From Rhea pennata (Eukaryota; Chordata; Aves; Rheiformes; Rheidae): a DNA stretch of 64,000 bases. Below are positions 42,226 to 56,194 of this stretch, in pieces. The notes under the pieces are model-generated. The model did not search any database and was not told the origin of the DNA. It saw nothing but the letters and a program-made list of their open reading frames with translations. The DNA is taken from contig NC_084673.1 of assembly GCF_028389875.1 (NCBI RefSeq), positions 13,057,501 to 13,121,500 on the forward strand, given 5' to 3'. The first letter of the stretch is position 1. The number at the start of each line of letters is the position of its first letter. The translations under genes and the position numbers were made by a program.

Positions 42226-44943
42226 GTGAGTGCTACCTTTTTTTTCTGTCACGTATTTTTTAATTATTTTTTTTTTCATTAAAAAGATACTGATGAATCT
42301 CTGGAAAAGCATCAGGAGAACTAGAAGGTCCGGTGCTTTGTGTGACTTTGTCCTGAAGTGTTTGGGGTTTTTTGTTCATAAATCACTGCTGAGACCATCT
42401 ATAGTCTTAGGCATCCTTTGCTTAATCTAGCTTGAAACTGAATGATTGAAATGAATGAATGAAGAAGACATTCCCAATTAAAATGGGAAGCAGAAACTGA
42501 GGCAACAGTATGTTATACTATGAAATAGGATGGAAAGAAACAGATGGCAAGTGTTGATCCTAGAACCATTCATTTTGTCTGAGGAGAAGAAAAATAGTCT
42601 CAAGAAACCAATGTTAAGTGACAGATACTCTTAGAAAACTTCTGTGGGGAATCATGTTAAAATATAACAGGCAGATGGAGATAAGACACAACACATGTAA
42701 GATGATAAAAAGATACTATGTATGCACTTATTTTAAAAAATGTATTTTTCATGGGAGAATTTATAATTTATTTGTACTTATAATAAAGAATCCTGTGGCA
42801 TTTAATGCCTATATTTCAGAGACAATTGTTTTTAACAATGAACTCAAGTTACATATTAAAATAGCCTCTATAAAGACAAGCCTCTCTGTCAGTACCTTGC
42901 TGTCCCCCAGTTGACATTAAACATGAAATTCAACCATCAAAGCCTATCATAGCCACCAAAGCCCAAAGCTGCAGCCATCAAAGTCTACCAAGTCACGACA
43001 GCCAAAGGTAGAACATGCAGGACAGAACACTATTTCATAAAGGTGGAATAAGACCATTATTTTTTCTTTTCCTCTTCTGCACATACATTGCAGGGAGAAC
43101 TCAGAATACTGTGCTTCCTATTTCTGGAAACAAGACACTAAACCTTGTAAACACTGGTTTATGCATCATTTAAGTATTTGGGGTTATGTGGATCTAAGGA
43201 GCTCTTAAATTATATTCTGCTTCTTTGCCGGTTTCTATGCCAGGAAGAGTTGCTACAGCAGCAAGTATCTGGAGTCTAAACCAGAATCCACCATACTTGA
43301 TGAGGAGATGCCATTAAACTACAGATCTGAAGATCTGAATAAATCAGGCAGCTGCTACTACTCCAGCTGGTCTCTATTTATTTGCAGGATAAGGGAGAAA
43401 AGGACAGAGGAACAGGTCTTAGTTGGTATAAGGCCTTTTCCCATCTTTACATGGTACCAACTAGACAAACGTTACTTTTTCTTCCACCATATTGCACCTG
43501 AGTGGCCACCAGCAACACTGCTGAGCCCAGCTCTGCAGTTGGTGAAGGTCAGCCTGAAGCTACTCGAACTCATGGAGCTCTGCAGACCAATTCTGGCAGC
43601 CGGCTCTGGGTGCTGCAAATGGGTTTCAAGGCTCCTCGCCATGGCGGATGGAGCTACCTTCTCCAGCCCTGCTGCAAAGGCAAGGCGAGGAACACCCACA
43701 GCTCTAGGAAGGGAGCCGTGGCTCCCACACACCACCACTGCCCAGAGGCTGTGTCCTGGAGACTGTGAGATACCAGCTGGCTCAGTACTGACATCCGTGC
43801 AGAGCAAGCATGGTGGCCTTTATCATTTCTGTTTGACAAGGCCTGGTCTACGCACCCTCGAAACCAGTACTCTTCGCATTCTTGCCCCTCTGCTATGCAC
43901 CCTGTGTGACAGCAGCTTCCTCATACCATTTCTGGCAAGCAGTGCAGGATGCGGCGAAAGTTAGTGCAAAGCTGGCATGAGCATCTGCAAAGCAGGTAGA
44001 AAGGAGCAGGAAAGAGCCTGAGCACCGAATTTGGAGGGTGATGCAGTCAGTGCTCCTCCTCCAACCCAAAGGTCTGCATGAACTCGGTGCCACAAGCTCT
44101 CTGGGCCTTCCCTAGGCATTGCAGAGGGCTTTTCCAAGAAGCTAAACCCAGCATTGCCCAAACTCAGCAAACTGAGTTAGAGAAAGTGGGTTTTCTCTCT
44201 TTCGTCCCCCTCCCTTTCCCAAAACACAGCCACAGACATTTAGAAAGACGTCCATTGCTGTTCCCTAAATGATTACAAAAAATGAGGGAAGATGAGACCA
44301 GAATTTTATATACACCCTTTGCTGCTTCCAGCATTAAATCAGGAGTCTCCACTGTTCACGTACTAGTGCTAATTACAACACAGAATGAAGCGCTGTGAAT
44401 GATGCTGAAACTCCTCGCTTTTAGAGAGACTAACACAGACAGTGGTTCACTGCAGCGTATGGTGTGCTAAAATCCAGGTGGTATGTGTTCTGCCACCCCA
44501 TTTTGCAAATTGCTCTGTTTAGTCTTGGATCAGAGAAGAATTTGACAACACCTTACTGTAAAAATGAAATGATAGATTTGGGTCTGCATTTTGCAGTCCC
44601 ACAACACAGATCTTTGACATTTTTTAGGCAAACTTTCTGTTCGAGGTTTGGAGATGGTTTTATTGTTTTCTCTTTCCTAGGGAAAATTTGTTGCTTATAT
44701 ATAACCTCTGAAATCACTTGCATGCTCCCTGTCATACGTTTCTTTTTAAAACAGCATTTGATCTTGACAAATAAATAGTATAAATAATTCATGAGAAAAA
44801 CATTTTTAAAGACCCAATTCCACTCATCCTTTTCTCCTTGTACTTTTTCATTTGGGATTAAAATCACTACAAACGAACACGTTTTGGTAACAAGTTAGAT
44901 GCCCTGTGGATAGCAAGAGTATCATCAGTAACACAAACCAAAC

Positions 44944-44972
44944 CACACACATACACACACGCACACACACGC
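44944..44972. repeat. Imperfect (CA)n tract
   Basis: CACACA runs interrupted by AT and CG, 29 bases. Confidence 0.85.
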
Positions 44973-46138
44973 AAAACCCACATAAAACAATGGAACCATA
45001 AATACTGCCAGTATGGTATTGATTGAGTCTATCCTTGAATTACACTAAAGCTTTTAATTCCATCCTTACCTGCTGTTTTTCCTTAGGACTCGATTGCATT
45101 TAGTCATATATCCTCTTGAGATCTTACACTACAGGGCATTTGAACATGAGTGAAAACATTAGCTGCATTTTCTGGTTTGTGAATAATGTTATTTATTTCT
45201 TTTAGAAATGGTTCCTCAGATCTGTGTTCCTAGGCTAATAAATTAAGTTTCATTTATATGTTGCATGAGCCATTAATAAGCATTCTTCTGCTAAGCGCAT
45301 GACATTTTGCAAAGGCTTAAATTTATCACATTGTTTCTTCAGTGATGGACATTGGTCAACATTTTCTGTAAAATGCTGTTATATTAATATCAATCCAAAA
45401 TCCTTCAGTCCCACAGTATGGTAAATTATACTGGCTGCTCTTCAATTTTAGGGAACAGCTTCAGGGATCTATCAACAGTTTGTGTTCCCTCTAGATCACC
45501 AGAAGTGCTACTACAGGAGGAGCATACTTCTGCTTCAAACATGCTACAGTAGAGACTAGATAATAGGAAAGAAAGGAGAGCCCTGCTCACTAGGTACCAA
45601 CCAGCTACAGCTCTTGGGGACAAACTAAGGAAGACCACTGTCATGGGAGTGACTAGCCTCCCTTGGCTCTGCTCCTTGTAGGCAATCAGGATCCTCACAG
45701 ACCTGATGTTTCCTTGCAGCAAGGACAGTTTTTTTCCTAGGAAGAGCAGAGATAAAGAGGGCAAGCATGATCTCCAAAATCTTCAGCTTCTGCAGGAGCC
45801 CTGAACAGTCTTGTGGCCTGGAACTGCACATCTCTGCCCCTGGCTGGCTTCAATGGACACTTTCCTTCAAGATTGCTGCTCTCACAGCAGCTCATGAGGA
45901 AGAGCATCAGGGTAAACTAGCCCATCTGTTTTCATTTGGCAGAGATTCAGCAAAACACAGTTTAGCAAAGTGCTTAAATAAATGCTTAACCTTAAGCTTG
46001 CTATTAAGAACCTAAGAAAGTGCTTTGTTGGATTAAGAGCAAAAGCTTTAGTAGAGGAGCAAGAGGGAGGAGCTCATGGTCATGGTGGGAGGCCTGAGAA
46101 ACTGCAAGGGAGACTGGTTTCAACATACACCAGGATTT

Positions 46139-46158
46139 TGTGTATGTGTGTGTGTATG
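46139..46158. repeat. Imperfect (TG)n tract
   Basis: TGTGTATGTGTGTGTGTATG, 20 bases. Confidence 0.85.
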
Positions 46159-48067
46159 CAACCGAAAGGGTGTAGATGGTGACTGCGTGTGACCACAAAA
46201 CAGAAGAGCATGGCATGGAGCTTTCACATGCATTTGTCATGACAAAAACAGGGGAGAAAAACTGGACAACACTGCTTTTTGACAGTACTTCTGTTCTGCT
46301 GCTTTATGTTTTGGGTTGCTTCACCCACCAGATACTAGAGTGGCCCCAGCTCTGGACGGTTCAAACCCAGATGACAGATGCTGTAGATGCCATAATTCTT
46401 GAGGGCAGAGACTAACTGCACAGCCTGTCAGCACAAGGAAGCTGCGTGGCTTCCGTGCCTTCCTTGCACCGTGGCCTGTGCCAAGACCTCTGTGCTACTA
46501 TCTCCCCACATAATTACTGCTCCATCAACCACGAGAGTGGAAGGAGTGGCTCAACCACTGGGTGACAACGGGGCTGGTGCAGATCCGGGTGTCAGGTCCA
46601 CTGCAACTATAACAACTGTCCCTTTGCAATGCACATACTGCCTGTTGGTGTTCATCCTTGCCTTTTTCTAAACTAAAATGAGACAATACATTGTGCATGA
46701 CTAATCTCTTCATAATACACTTTACCTCCTGAAAATTGAGTATAGATACAATTCTTTTACAAAAGAAGAGATCTGTCAGATCTTTCATACTGGTTCTTGT
46801 AGACAATACAATCCATCATCTTTCCATTAAAGAACTATACAAAATGAAATATTTAATAAGTAATAAATTAAATATTAACGGCCAATGCATCACAGAGATC
46901 CCTGAAAGTTTACATCAGCATATAAGTCAGGGTACATATTTCTGCAGCAGCTCAGCCTATTCTCATGTAATTCTTTGATTTGCTTAGTGTTTTACAAGCC
47001 TCTAAGCAATCCCACAGCCCCAAAGTTACCTTTAAGCAGAAATTCCTCTCTGAGTCTCCAAACTTAAACCACTTTGGTCTCTCCCTCAGCATCTATCAAA
47101 TATCCCTTTACCTTATCATATGCTTCTTGCCTAATTTGTGTGTCTTTGTCATCCACATTCTGATTTACTCCAGTTGAGAGTTGTGGGGTGAAAGAATATT
47201 ATCATAAATAGAAAAGATTAAATCCTAGTTTCCACTCACACTTGAGCAAAACCTGTATCCCATCCTCCTCTGCCCTCTGCAGAGGGAACCACGGAGTTTT
47301 TAAAGGAAGTGTTGAGCAGACAGAGATGTAAAACGCAAGGAGGACTCAGAGCTGATGTTGTTGGCAGTGTTGTGTGAAGAGACGAGCACCCTGTTGGGAT
47401 AATTAAAGAGCTACGAGCAGATTTATTCCAAGATCAAGGCCCTAAACATATTTAGTTACTGAATTCCCTTCTCCTTGAAGGGCTGCACACAAAAGACTTT
47501 GGAAATGCCTATTCTCTGAGGGCAACAAGACCCCAGAAGCACTTGCTGCAGGGTCCCTGCAGACCCTGCCGTTTCCTGCTCTCTAGACAATACGTACAAC
47601 ACATCCGGATTCAGTTCCCGACCGAGCACTTCCACAACTACCTCTTTCTGCCTCTGATACAAATCTCTCATGTAACACCTCTCCCACATCCCATATGCCT
47701 GTCATCCTTCCCGCTGAGGAACACAAGCTAAGACTATCTTGGGAGGTTAACACTGCTCATTAATTGATCAGAGGAGGCAGCGCCAAGTGAAGCGAAGTGC
47801 TGTTTTCCTTCCCTCCCACCACTTCAGGGCTAAGGCTGCTGCTTCTGAGAAATCCCTGTTGGTAGAAGAAACAAACATACCAGCATGATCGAAAAGCCCA
47901 AAGAGATGGATATTCAGCAGCTTTGGGGTCAGGCCATTCAACTGGAAATGAAATACAGAGGTTTTTCTAGAGTCATGTAATATCTGGCTGGCCTCACATC
48001 ACCCCTAATATAAAGGAAAACCAATCTCCTCTCCAACATCTTAAGCACTTCTCTTTCTGAGGCCTAA

Positions 48068-48129
48068 CACAGAATCACAGAATGGGTAAGGTTGGAAGGG
48101 ACCTCTGGAGATCATCTAGTCCAACCTGC
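48068..48129 (-). mobile_element. Short CR1 3'-end fragment, minus orientation
   Basis: About 60 bases matching only the CR1 3' tail: an octamer pair (CACAGAAT twice on the plus strand), then GGTTGGAAGGGACCTCTGGAG and the TAGTCCAACC block. This is typical of a very short 5'-truncated insertion. Confidence 0.9.
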
Positions 48130-48885
48130 CTAACACATTAAGTACATATTCTGGAAGTTCTGAAAAGGCTAACACCCTCCCACAAGCCCAATTTGGCTTG
48201 CTGACAAAGTATCAGGTCCTTTGGCACAGCTATTGTCTACGATGGAAATTAATGTTTTTTAAATTCTGTAGTATTTCTGAATACCAGAAAGAAAGCTCAC
48301 TGATGGGTAGTTCACAGAAATAGTTCCACTGACTTCTCAGGAGCAGAGCAAATCCTAAAAAGAATGTAAGCTTTCCATTTTTAATCCTCCTCCAAAATAG
48401 CTTAGATATGCATGATGGAAGTAGCTGTGAAAAATAATCCCTGCACAGGGGCACCATTACTCAGGCACTTCAAACCAAGTCAAAACTCCCACCTGCTATG
48501 AGTGAGGAGTTTAAAAGGGATGGTAAAGAAATAGATGAAGACATCAGTTTAGACACTTAGAACTGCCAGCTTTCATTCATTCTTTTTTTTTATTATTATT
48601 ATTCTAATGACATTAAACAAATTATGACTCTTACCTACCACTAGAACTTACTTTTTTTTTAACCTGAAACTTATTTCATACAACTAAAACCCTCCAACCT
48701 GAGGGCAAACTGAATTCTGTAAGATTTGTATAATACAAAACAATAACCATGAGGCCTTGACCTGTGGGCCCCCCACATGCTTTAGAGAGTACTAGTGTTA
48801 ATATGACTTTCAAAGGTTACATAGATGAAGAAATGATACCCTAACAGGAAGGATTTTGTTACCGTCATTGCTGTTTTAATAAAAC

Positions 48886-48910
48886 ATAAATAAATAAAAA
48901 ATAAATAAAA
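48886..48910. repeat. (AAAT)n tract
   Basis: ATAAATAAATAAAAAATAAA-type array, 25 bases. A second short AAAT array lies 170 bases further on at 49081-49097. Confidence 0.85.
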
Positions 48911-49911
48911 GAGAAAACTAGCTACTGAGATCAACTAAACTATTCCACGTAGTTTGGGCAGAGCTGGAATCTCCTTGCACATAAGTCTAAGTAATGGAAC
49001 CACTTCTCCAGCCTTAATTACAATAGCTGTGCCGGGTGGTGCCACATTAAACCGACCTTTGGTTTTATTGTTGCTGAGCTAAATAAATAAATAAAAATCA
49101 TAAATTCCCAGCAACAAATATAAGCATATCTTATCATTCACAGTATGAAGTTGTTACTACAGTGCCATCTTCAGTGCATTACACACAGTGGAGTTCTCCT
49201 GTAGAGGATTTTTCATTGCTCGTTAAGGCTTGGAAATGGACTACAGGAATTTATATTTCCCAGAGCAACAAGGAAAAAAGGTGAAAGCCTCCCCCCTCCT
49301 ATGTATTAGTAGTGTGATCCAGAAAACAAATATTTGTATACAAATTATGCAATTATGGAACAAAAGGATCAGTATCCAGCCACCACACTAAGCTTCGGGG
49401 CACAAATCAGTTCTCCCCACCTACCATCCATGGTATTAGCAATAACGAATGGTGATGATGCTTTTGCATATGGACAGTTATTATGGGTGGTATATTACAG
49501 AATCAGAGCTGTTAATGCAAATCTGACTGTACACTGTTCGCACAAACGGGAAAAAAGATATACCTATATACCACCCCAGATTTGAGGTAGGTCCTGGCCT
49601 AGCCATGTTGTGGAGCAAAACACAATTGGTCAAACAAGTTCTTCCAGTCCAGCCTCAAACTTTACAGCTTAGAGTTGACCCAGAAGGGAAGATTGTTTTT
49701 CCTGGTGCAAAGCTCAGTGCTTTGTACTGAGCTAGTCAAAACAAAATCATACATGTTTGGTTACAGAGCTGCTCTGCTGCCCTGCTCCCATTACTCTGTT
49801 TTCCTGCACTGTCAAAGAAGGGCAACACTGAGCCCTGCTACAACCTTGTTGCACTCGCCCAAGTCTTGGACCTTCTGGGCTGTGCCAAAAAGGTCTGCTC
49901 CACAGGGTACA

Positions 49912-49941
49912 GGAGATGACCTCTCTGCAGAGGTCATCTCC
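49912..49941. repeat. Perfect inverted repeat, 13-base arms, 4-base loop
   Basis: Arms GGAGATGACCTCT (49912-49924) and AGAGGTCATCTCC (49929-49941) flank CTGC. More GC-rich than its surroundings, so it would be a stable hairpin in RNA. It contains AGGTCA, a nuclear-receptor half-site, on both strands. Confidence 0.9.
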
Positions 49942-52423
49942 CCACCACATCACCCTTCATTTGACTCTGGGGACTTCCTCTTTGGTAACCCCATGACAAA
50001 TATCTGGATAAGGATGTATGAACACATACTGCTGTTTCAAACCCATGCGGTAATAAGCAATGCTAGGCGAACTAGCCTGATACATGTAGAATGTCAAAGG
50101 GAATATTCGTGCGGACAGAGGAAACACGAACTGACTCCAATTCCATGTCTTAGCCATGCAAGTTGCCAACGCAAGCAGAAACTGCCACAGGTGCCAATCT
50201 TGTATTCTCAAAAAAAAAAGAGTTATTATTATATTGCAGATGTTCTCTTTGGAGGGAACACATTTGCTTATCTTTTTTAGGCTTACATATTTTCTTGCAC
50301 AGGGTTGAGAGTTGTATTACTCTGTATAAAGAAAACAGGTTTATTCAACGGGTGAAGGAGGAAAGTATACAGAAAGAAAAACCCAGCTTACTCCTTTTCA
50401 GTGATATTTCTCAATCTGAACAATAGAGTACTATGTACAGTACAACGGCATTCCCCCTTTGAAATGGATTGTATGCTAATAATACTCAGCATTTGCATAC
50501 TGCTTTCATTTTGAAAGCACATTACAAAAGTAAGTGAATCCTCACCAAACGCTATAAAATATGTAATCCTTACTATCTTTTCTGTCATATGCTAAAGGGG
50601 TGGAAGGGAGTTTAAATTACTTGACAAAGCTACATATTGTATGTGTCAAGACTCCTGCTGGTCTTGTTGGCCATTACTGCTGCCTGTCACTGAACTGTGT
50701 ATGTGACTGTTGTGACAACATCACGAAAATCACGTACCACACTCATGGCATTGCTCCAACAGCCGCAGTGAAAGTCCAAATTCTAGGGGAAGCTGCTTAC
50801 AAGATAAAATCTCCTAGTTCTTCTATGGCTGATAATCTTGAGCAAGGACTACAAAACGGGGACTTTATTTACTGACAATATCTCAACTGTCTCAAAGTAT
50901 TTTCTGTTTATTTCTCCTAATTTAGGTAAAGGCCATTTTCACTGAATAAAAAAAAATCTTAATTAGAGGTTATTCAAGATGCTGTTGCTCTTCATTTATA
51001 TCTTAGGAAACCACGAGAATTAAAAGCTGTTTTCTAGATATCTGGACAAAACTCCTGATCACATTTGTAAGCCTATCAGTTTATTGAGACTGATCCCAAA
51101 AGTAAAGGTCTTTACTGCTATAAAGCAGTATAACTGCATGGCAACAGTCAGAAAAGAAACTTTAAGAATCCCGTTTATTACAAAGTATTATCTTCATCCA
51201 GAGGCATGACCCCCTGGTATGACTTTTGCATTCCTACTGCCAACTTCATCAGTCTGCAGGCACACCTCTGGCTGCAAGATCAGCCCTTGAAGACTGGTCC
51301 CGAAGAATGGGACTGCTCTAACTCCAATTAAAGCAAACAGAGAGGGGAACGTTCAAACCCTTGCATTTAATTTCTGCCACGTAGAAGGTAGCAAGACAAT
51401 TATGATGTATCTTTGCAGCTAAATTGTGCCCTCAGCTGCACCTAGGAGTCTCTTGGCTCCCAGGGCATATTTTAACTGAAGAACTGAATAAGTTCAAAAG
51501 CTACATGCTAAAAATATAAAACTAGCTACTTGCTCTTAGTAAAATATTTTCTCAATACAAATAACGATCCAACACTGTGACCATTCTTTAAAATCTCTGA
51601 AAATATTCTTCTAGTTCAGTCCTGAAAAATCCAAATTCAGCCTGTTTCGCTTTTCAGAAAAATGAGCATTCTTCTCCCATTCTATTCCTCCCAAATTTAT
51701 TTCGGGGTATAAGCAAACATAGACTGCACATATACCAGATTGGCTACTTGGAGTCTTATTTGCAGCGTGCAGTCAGTAGACAAGAAGAGTACCTGCGGAG
51801 AAGGACTCACAGAGTCTCTGAAATCCTGCCGAGGAGCAAGGAAATCTGCTGTACGGTACATTGTTTCCTGCAGTTTCTTGCAGCGAAGAGCTCAAAAATC
51901 TGTCAAAATGCTCTGCCCTTCGTGACTCTGCTCATTGAGATTCACTTACTCTGCAGTGACTCATATTCAGATGTGAGCATTAAGGTATCGCATGAAGAAA
52001 GTCTCTACCAAAAAACTGTTCAAAAAATATTAGATATGGAGTAACTTCCATATCCAAGCACTACAAATGCATACACAAATGTACCCACATCTTGGTGGAA
52101 ATTCTCATTAGGAAATACATATCATATCAGTTTTAATCTAAATTATTTGTCTGAGACACTTTAGTGACAAGCGATACCAAAACCTAGCTTTGGTAAATGG
52201 GAGCAGACAGCTGCAGCCCTTAGCCCACTGCCCAACTGCCAGCATTCAAAGGCTGGAATCCCATTTACCTACACTGTACACCTTACAGCCAGGAAAACAC
52301 ACAATTTTCCATCTTCAAAAGACCAGCACTAATCTTCCTAAGGGAAGCTTAAACCACTCCCTATTCCTCTTTGTTTTGGATCATACATCATTTCACATGA
52401 CTCAGAAACCATCTAGAAAAATC

Positions 52424-52441
52424 TTTTTTTTTTTTTTTTTT
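52424..52441. repeat. Poly-T run (18 T)
   Basis: Eighteen consecutive T followed by CCCC. No attached mobile element recognised. Confidence 0.95.
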
Positions 52442-54048
52442 CCCCAAATTGGCAAAGCCGATTTCTCTCTGGAAACTGCTATTAATCATTGTCTAGACAA
52501 ATATTCAGCTGTAAAGAACTGGAAGATGAAATGGGACCATGAAGTTGAAGGATGCCCTGAAAGCTTGGGCACACATTTCTACGAAATGACATGAGATTAA
52601 ATCAAGAAAAGAAATGCTTGTGGATAGGCAAAACTCACTAAGGAAGATCTCCCCTTTTGCCTTCTGATTAAGCAAAGACCACATCCTGAAAACACCTGTA
52701 TGCCCATCAATGTTGATTTATGCCAGTTTCTGTCCTGACACGTACACACAGATGTATGTTCATACACATATAAAATGCATATGTAGTATCAGTTAAGTTT
52801 TCTTATTCTGATTATTTTTGCCCTTAAGAAATTATTTAGTACTAAATGGCTATAAAAATTCATATGAAGAGAATGAAAAAAATCAATATAACACAGTATC
52901 ACTCTGTGACTGAAGAGGGGTATTTTAGAAATAACACACTACTCAAAATGCACTATTTCCAGGCAATCAGTAAATGACCTTAAATATTACCAATGACTAT
53001 GAATAGAGTTAACTGTAAAATATGCATACTTGCACTAAAGTCCATATTTTAATAAGGGAGAGGAGTGAGGTAAGTTTGTTCCATTACACAGAGAAGATAA
53101 AACATCTCATCTTAATGGAAGCTATCTTATGTATAATGCAAGTCTATGTATTAAAGCAGGAAACTTAAATAGTTTTGTACCCAGGCTATATTTCTGGAAT
53201 GCCCACAACTCTTGAAACAGTAAAAGTCCCATGGATGTTAAACAGGATTGCTCCTACACTGTATTCCATCCTACTGTTATTTAAAATTAATAATAGCTCT
53301 GCCACACAAATTAATGGAACAAAAAACAAGACTATATTTTCTTTCTTTGAGACAATTTTCTTATATTTCTAGTAAAAATATGACTCGGCATCTTTTTGAT
53401 TTCAGTTATAGATAAATCAGATTAATTAATACGGTAAATTTCTGCTTTTCTGGTCACTAGGATAAGTCTGGTTTGATTCCACTGAAGTCTGTTTCTGAGA
53501 GGAGTTTGGCCCTGAGCATTAGCATTCCTATTTTTATTTCTCAAAACAGTATCAATCAGAATACAAAAGGATGAATGAACTGCAATTAGAAATAAAAAAT
53601 AAATAATGAAAAAATATATTACAAGAAAACTGCTGAGTTCCTCTACATTCAGGAAAACAATGTATGAATATTACTTTCAAGACATGAATATTTACTCTTG
53701 ATCCTCAATTTATTCTTTAAAAATAACTCCTATTGAATATATGAGCAGGCCTTTACTTTCCTCATGAATGCCATGGATTTGCTCCTAGCATTTCACTGCA
53801 GTTGGTAGTGAAAAAAAAATATATCAGTATCAAGTCCTGATTTTCTAGTCCATATCACATCTGATTCTCATTCCCCAGCACTATATTGCATGTGAAATCT
53901 GGCACAGCAGGGGAATGTTTAATCTAGACATAGTTCTGTTCCTGCTCCTTTCCCCGTCCACGAAGATTTTTATTACACTTTGTTAAACAGTTTTACTATA
54001 AAATCTAAATTTGGAAGCTAAAGTACCTGAAGATGCCTTTTCAACTTC

Positions 54049-54051
<3 letters not shown>

Positions 54052-54079
<28 letters not shown>
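54052..54079. repeat. Microsatellite (TA)14
   Basis: Pure TA dinucleotide, 28 bases, in AT-rich intergenic DNA. Confidence 0.97.
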
Positions 54080-54083
<4 letters not shown>

Positions 54084-55069
54084 CCTAGTTAAAAGATGTA
54101 TGGATTTTTTTTCCTTGGGTAAAGCATTAATTAAAGATAAATTAATTTTGTGCCTCTACAAAATTGTCTTATTCAAGGTGATTAATGAGAAAGGGAGAAA
54201 AAAAAAATCAAAATGCCCCTAGCATTATGTGATTGTTCCTCCAAACACTTCTATGTTGATGATCTCAGAATCCAACCAGAAACAGAATTCTGCTCATGTC
54301 ACTAATGCAGAAAGTTCCACCAACTTCTGAGGGACTATTTTTGTAACTGAGGCAAAAAGGATTTTGTTAGACAATAGGATAAACTTTCATTAAACAACAA
54401 TAACAAACTGTCCCAGGTGATTAGAAGACATTAATGTTTAACTACTTAATAGATTCTCTTTCTCCCATATACAAATAATTTGAATGTTACAGGCATTCAA
54501 CAAACTGTAGTTTCAGAGATACCATCGCACCAAACAATTTTATTAATACTTCATACAAAATTTCAAGTCAATACTGGCTAGTATTTTGATGTTGCTGAAG
54601 GCAAACCAAAGTCATAAACAACAGTTTTCTTTGTTTTACATTGGACTGGATGTTAAAAGTAGCTATTTTTATTATAAACTAATCTAAAATAGGAATGATC
54701 AAAGCAGGGTAAAAACAGTATGTTTTGTTTTCTTTATTTTATTTCAAAATAGAGTGATTATAAATACATTCTTGTTATATTTCCTTCCCACCTCTTTGGA
54801 TGCAACCAAAAAAAAAAAAACCTCACTGTGCTCATTTCATTTCATACAATATTAATGTACAAATCATGCAAAAAATATTATAGATATTATACCACCATCA
54901 AGTTCTGGATGTGTTTCTCTGAAACATTTATTAACAGTATTCACAAGGCCATGCTCTTCATAATTTATATCATCCTTATGGCTTTTTTTAAAAAAAAAAT
55001 CATGGAAAAAAATTAATATTAGATTTCAAGTGTTTAACTGGTAATCTGGAACACCACATAAGATGTAAA

Positions 55070-55700
55070 TTGTCTAATGGCCTTGCGTTCGTGGACCGTA
55101 ATAGTTGCTTTCTGATAAAATTGCACAAGTTTTTTCTTTTTCATGGAAATGATTATACTTTATTGATTTCATTTTAGAAAGTGTAAACTTCGTTATAATA
55201 CAATGAACGCAACAGATTATGTTAACACCTTCACTGACGTAGGTCACGTCTGTAGGTCTTGACAGCCATTTTACAAGCATGGCCACTCAAACCAACAATG
55301 TGAGCAGACAGATTTGTTGAGCCACATCAGAAGAGTCACTTTCCCAGAGAGGCTGACTGTAGATTTGAATGGACATTGCACTAAAACTGCTGTACAGACA
55401 CGCACGCCGCCTTCAAACCATGGAGGAAATAAATTGACATTAAGGTTGTCATTCAAAGTAACAGTGTCACAGAAACGGTGCTTTGCCAGCTTCTGCATTT
55501 TTTACTCACATTAGTGTGCCTACGTATTGCACCACACACGTAAAACACTACGGAACAATTTCTGCGGGAAGGGTCCAGACCGTGCAACCTTTTTGATGCT
55601 GGTGAACCTACCCTTAACTGCATAACCCCCAAAGAGTCACTGAACAACTCACGGGAGAAGAGCAACTGTCGGTGTGTGGTTAGACAACCGGACTCTATGG
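55070..55700. other. CpG-retaining unique stretch of unknown nature
   Basis: GC is ordinary, but CpG dinucleotides are noticeably more frequent than in neighbouring intergenic DNA. It includes a CRE/nuclear-receptor-like cluster near 55238-55252 (TGACGTAGGTCACGT). Short ORFs on the minus strand (55286-55074, 55498-55271, 55665-55453) do not match a family I know. No terminal repeats or target-site duplication seen. Confidence 0.3.
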
Positions 55701-56194
55701 ATTATTATTACACACAGTAACATTTCTGTGCCTGCTTCTTTTCAAGCCAATGACAAAATTCCACTTAAGACCCTCTCTTGAGCAAGTGTTTCATTTTAAG
55801 CTCATGACTAGTACCACAGCATGTGATTTAGGTTAAGCCTAAAAGCTTTACCAGTTTGAGACCTCAATGAGTAGAAAAATCTGACCCGGCATAGGCCTAA
55901 CTGTGCAGTTCTTCCTCTCTTAATCAGCAACTAGATTTCATCACAAGAAGAGAGGAAAACAAACTCAACTCATCTAGCTGAGGAAGGTATGGGTGCTTGC
56001 CAACTGCTCTTTTGACTCAGGGCAACGTGAGTCATGAGCACATTCGTTTTAACATCACCTCAGAGTCTTAGTTTATTTGCTATTTTCGTATGCTTTTTTA
56101 ACACTGCCTCTCACCAGAAGGGTATGGGACAAAACGTGACAGCTTGCGGCAGCATGCCAAAGGGTGTCACAAGCCTCACGCCTTGGCAAATCCC

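Larger units (their letters stand above)
33829..48067. other. Intergenic DNA with candidate regulatory stretch
   Basis: No coding gene. The segment of about 39.3-40.15 kb holds the two X-boxes and is my best candidate for a conserved non-coding element. GC rises modestly at 43.5-44.1 kb, where a 218-codon ORF (43308-43964, +) occurs; its composition and lack of known motifs suggest it is spurious. Confidence 0.65.
48130..55069. other. Intergenic DNA, few features
   Basis: AT-rich with AAAT and TA microsatellites, the hairpin at 49912 and an 18-T run. The 201-codon ORF at 49675-50280 (+) has no recognisable domain and spans the hairpin; not called a gene. Confidence 0.65.

Noticed and set aside
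43308..43964. 218-codon plus-strand ORF
   Set aside because: No recognisable domain, overlaps ORFs on the other strand and in other frames, and sits in a slightly GC-richer patch that favours open frames.
45060..45090. Minus-strand donor CAG|GTAAGG overlapping a plus-strand acceptor TTTTTCCTTAG
   Set aside because: No accompanying open exon in either direction; isolated splice-site matches.
49675..50280. 201-codon plus-strand ORF
   Set aside because: No family motifs, includes a perfect hairpin and an A-run read as Lys; looks spurious.
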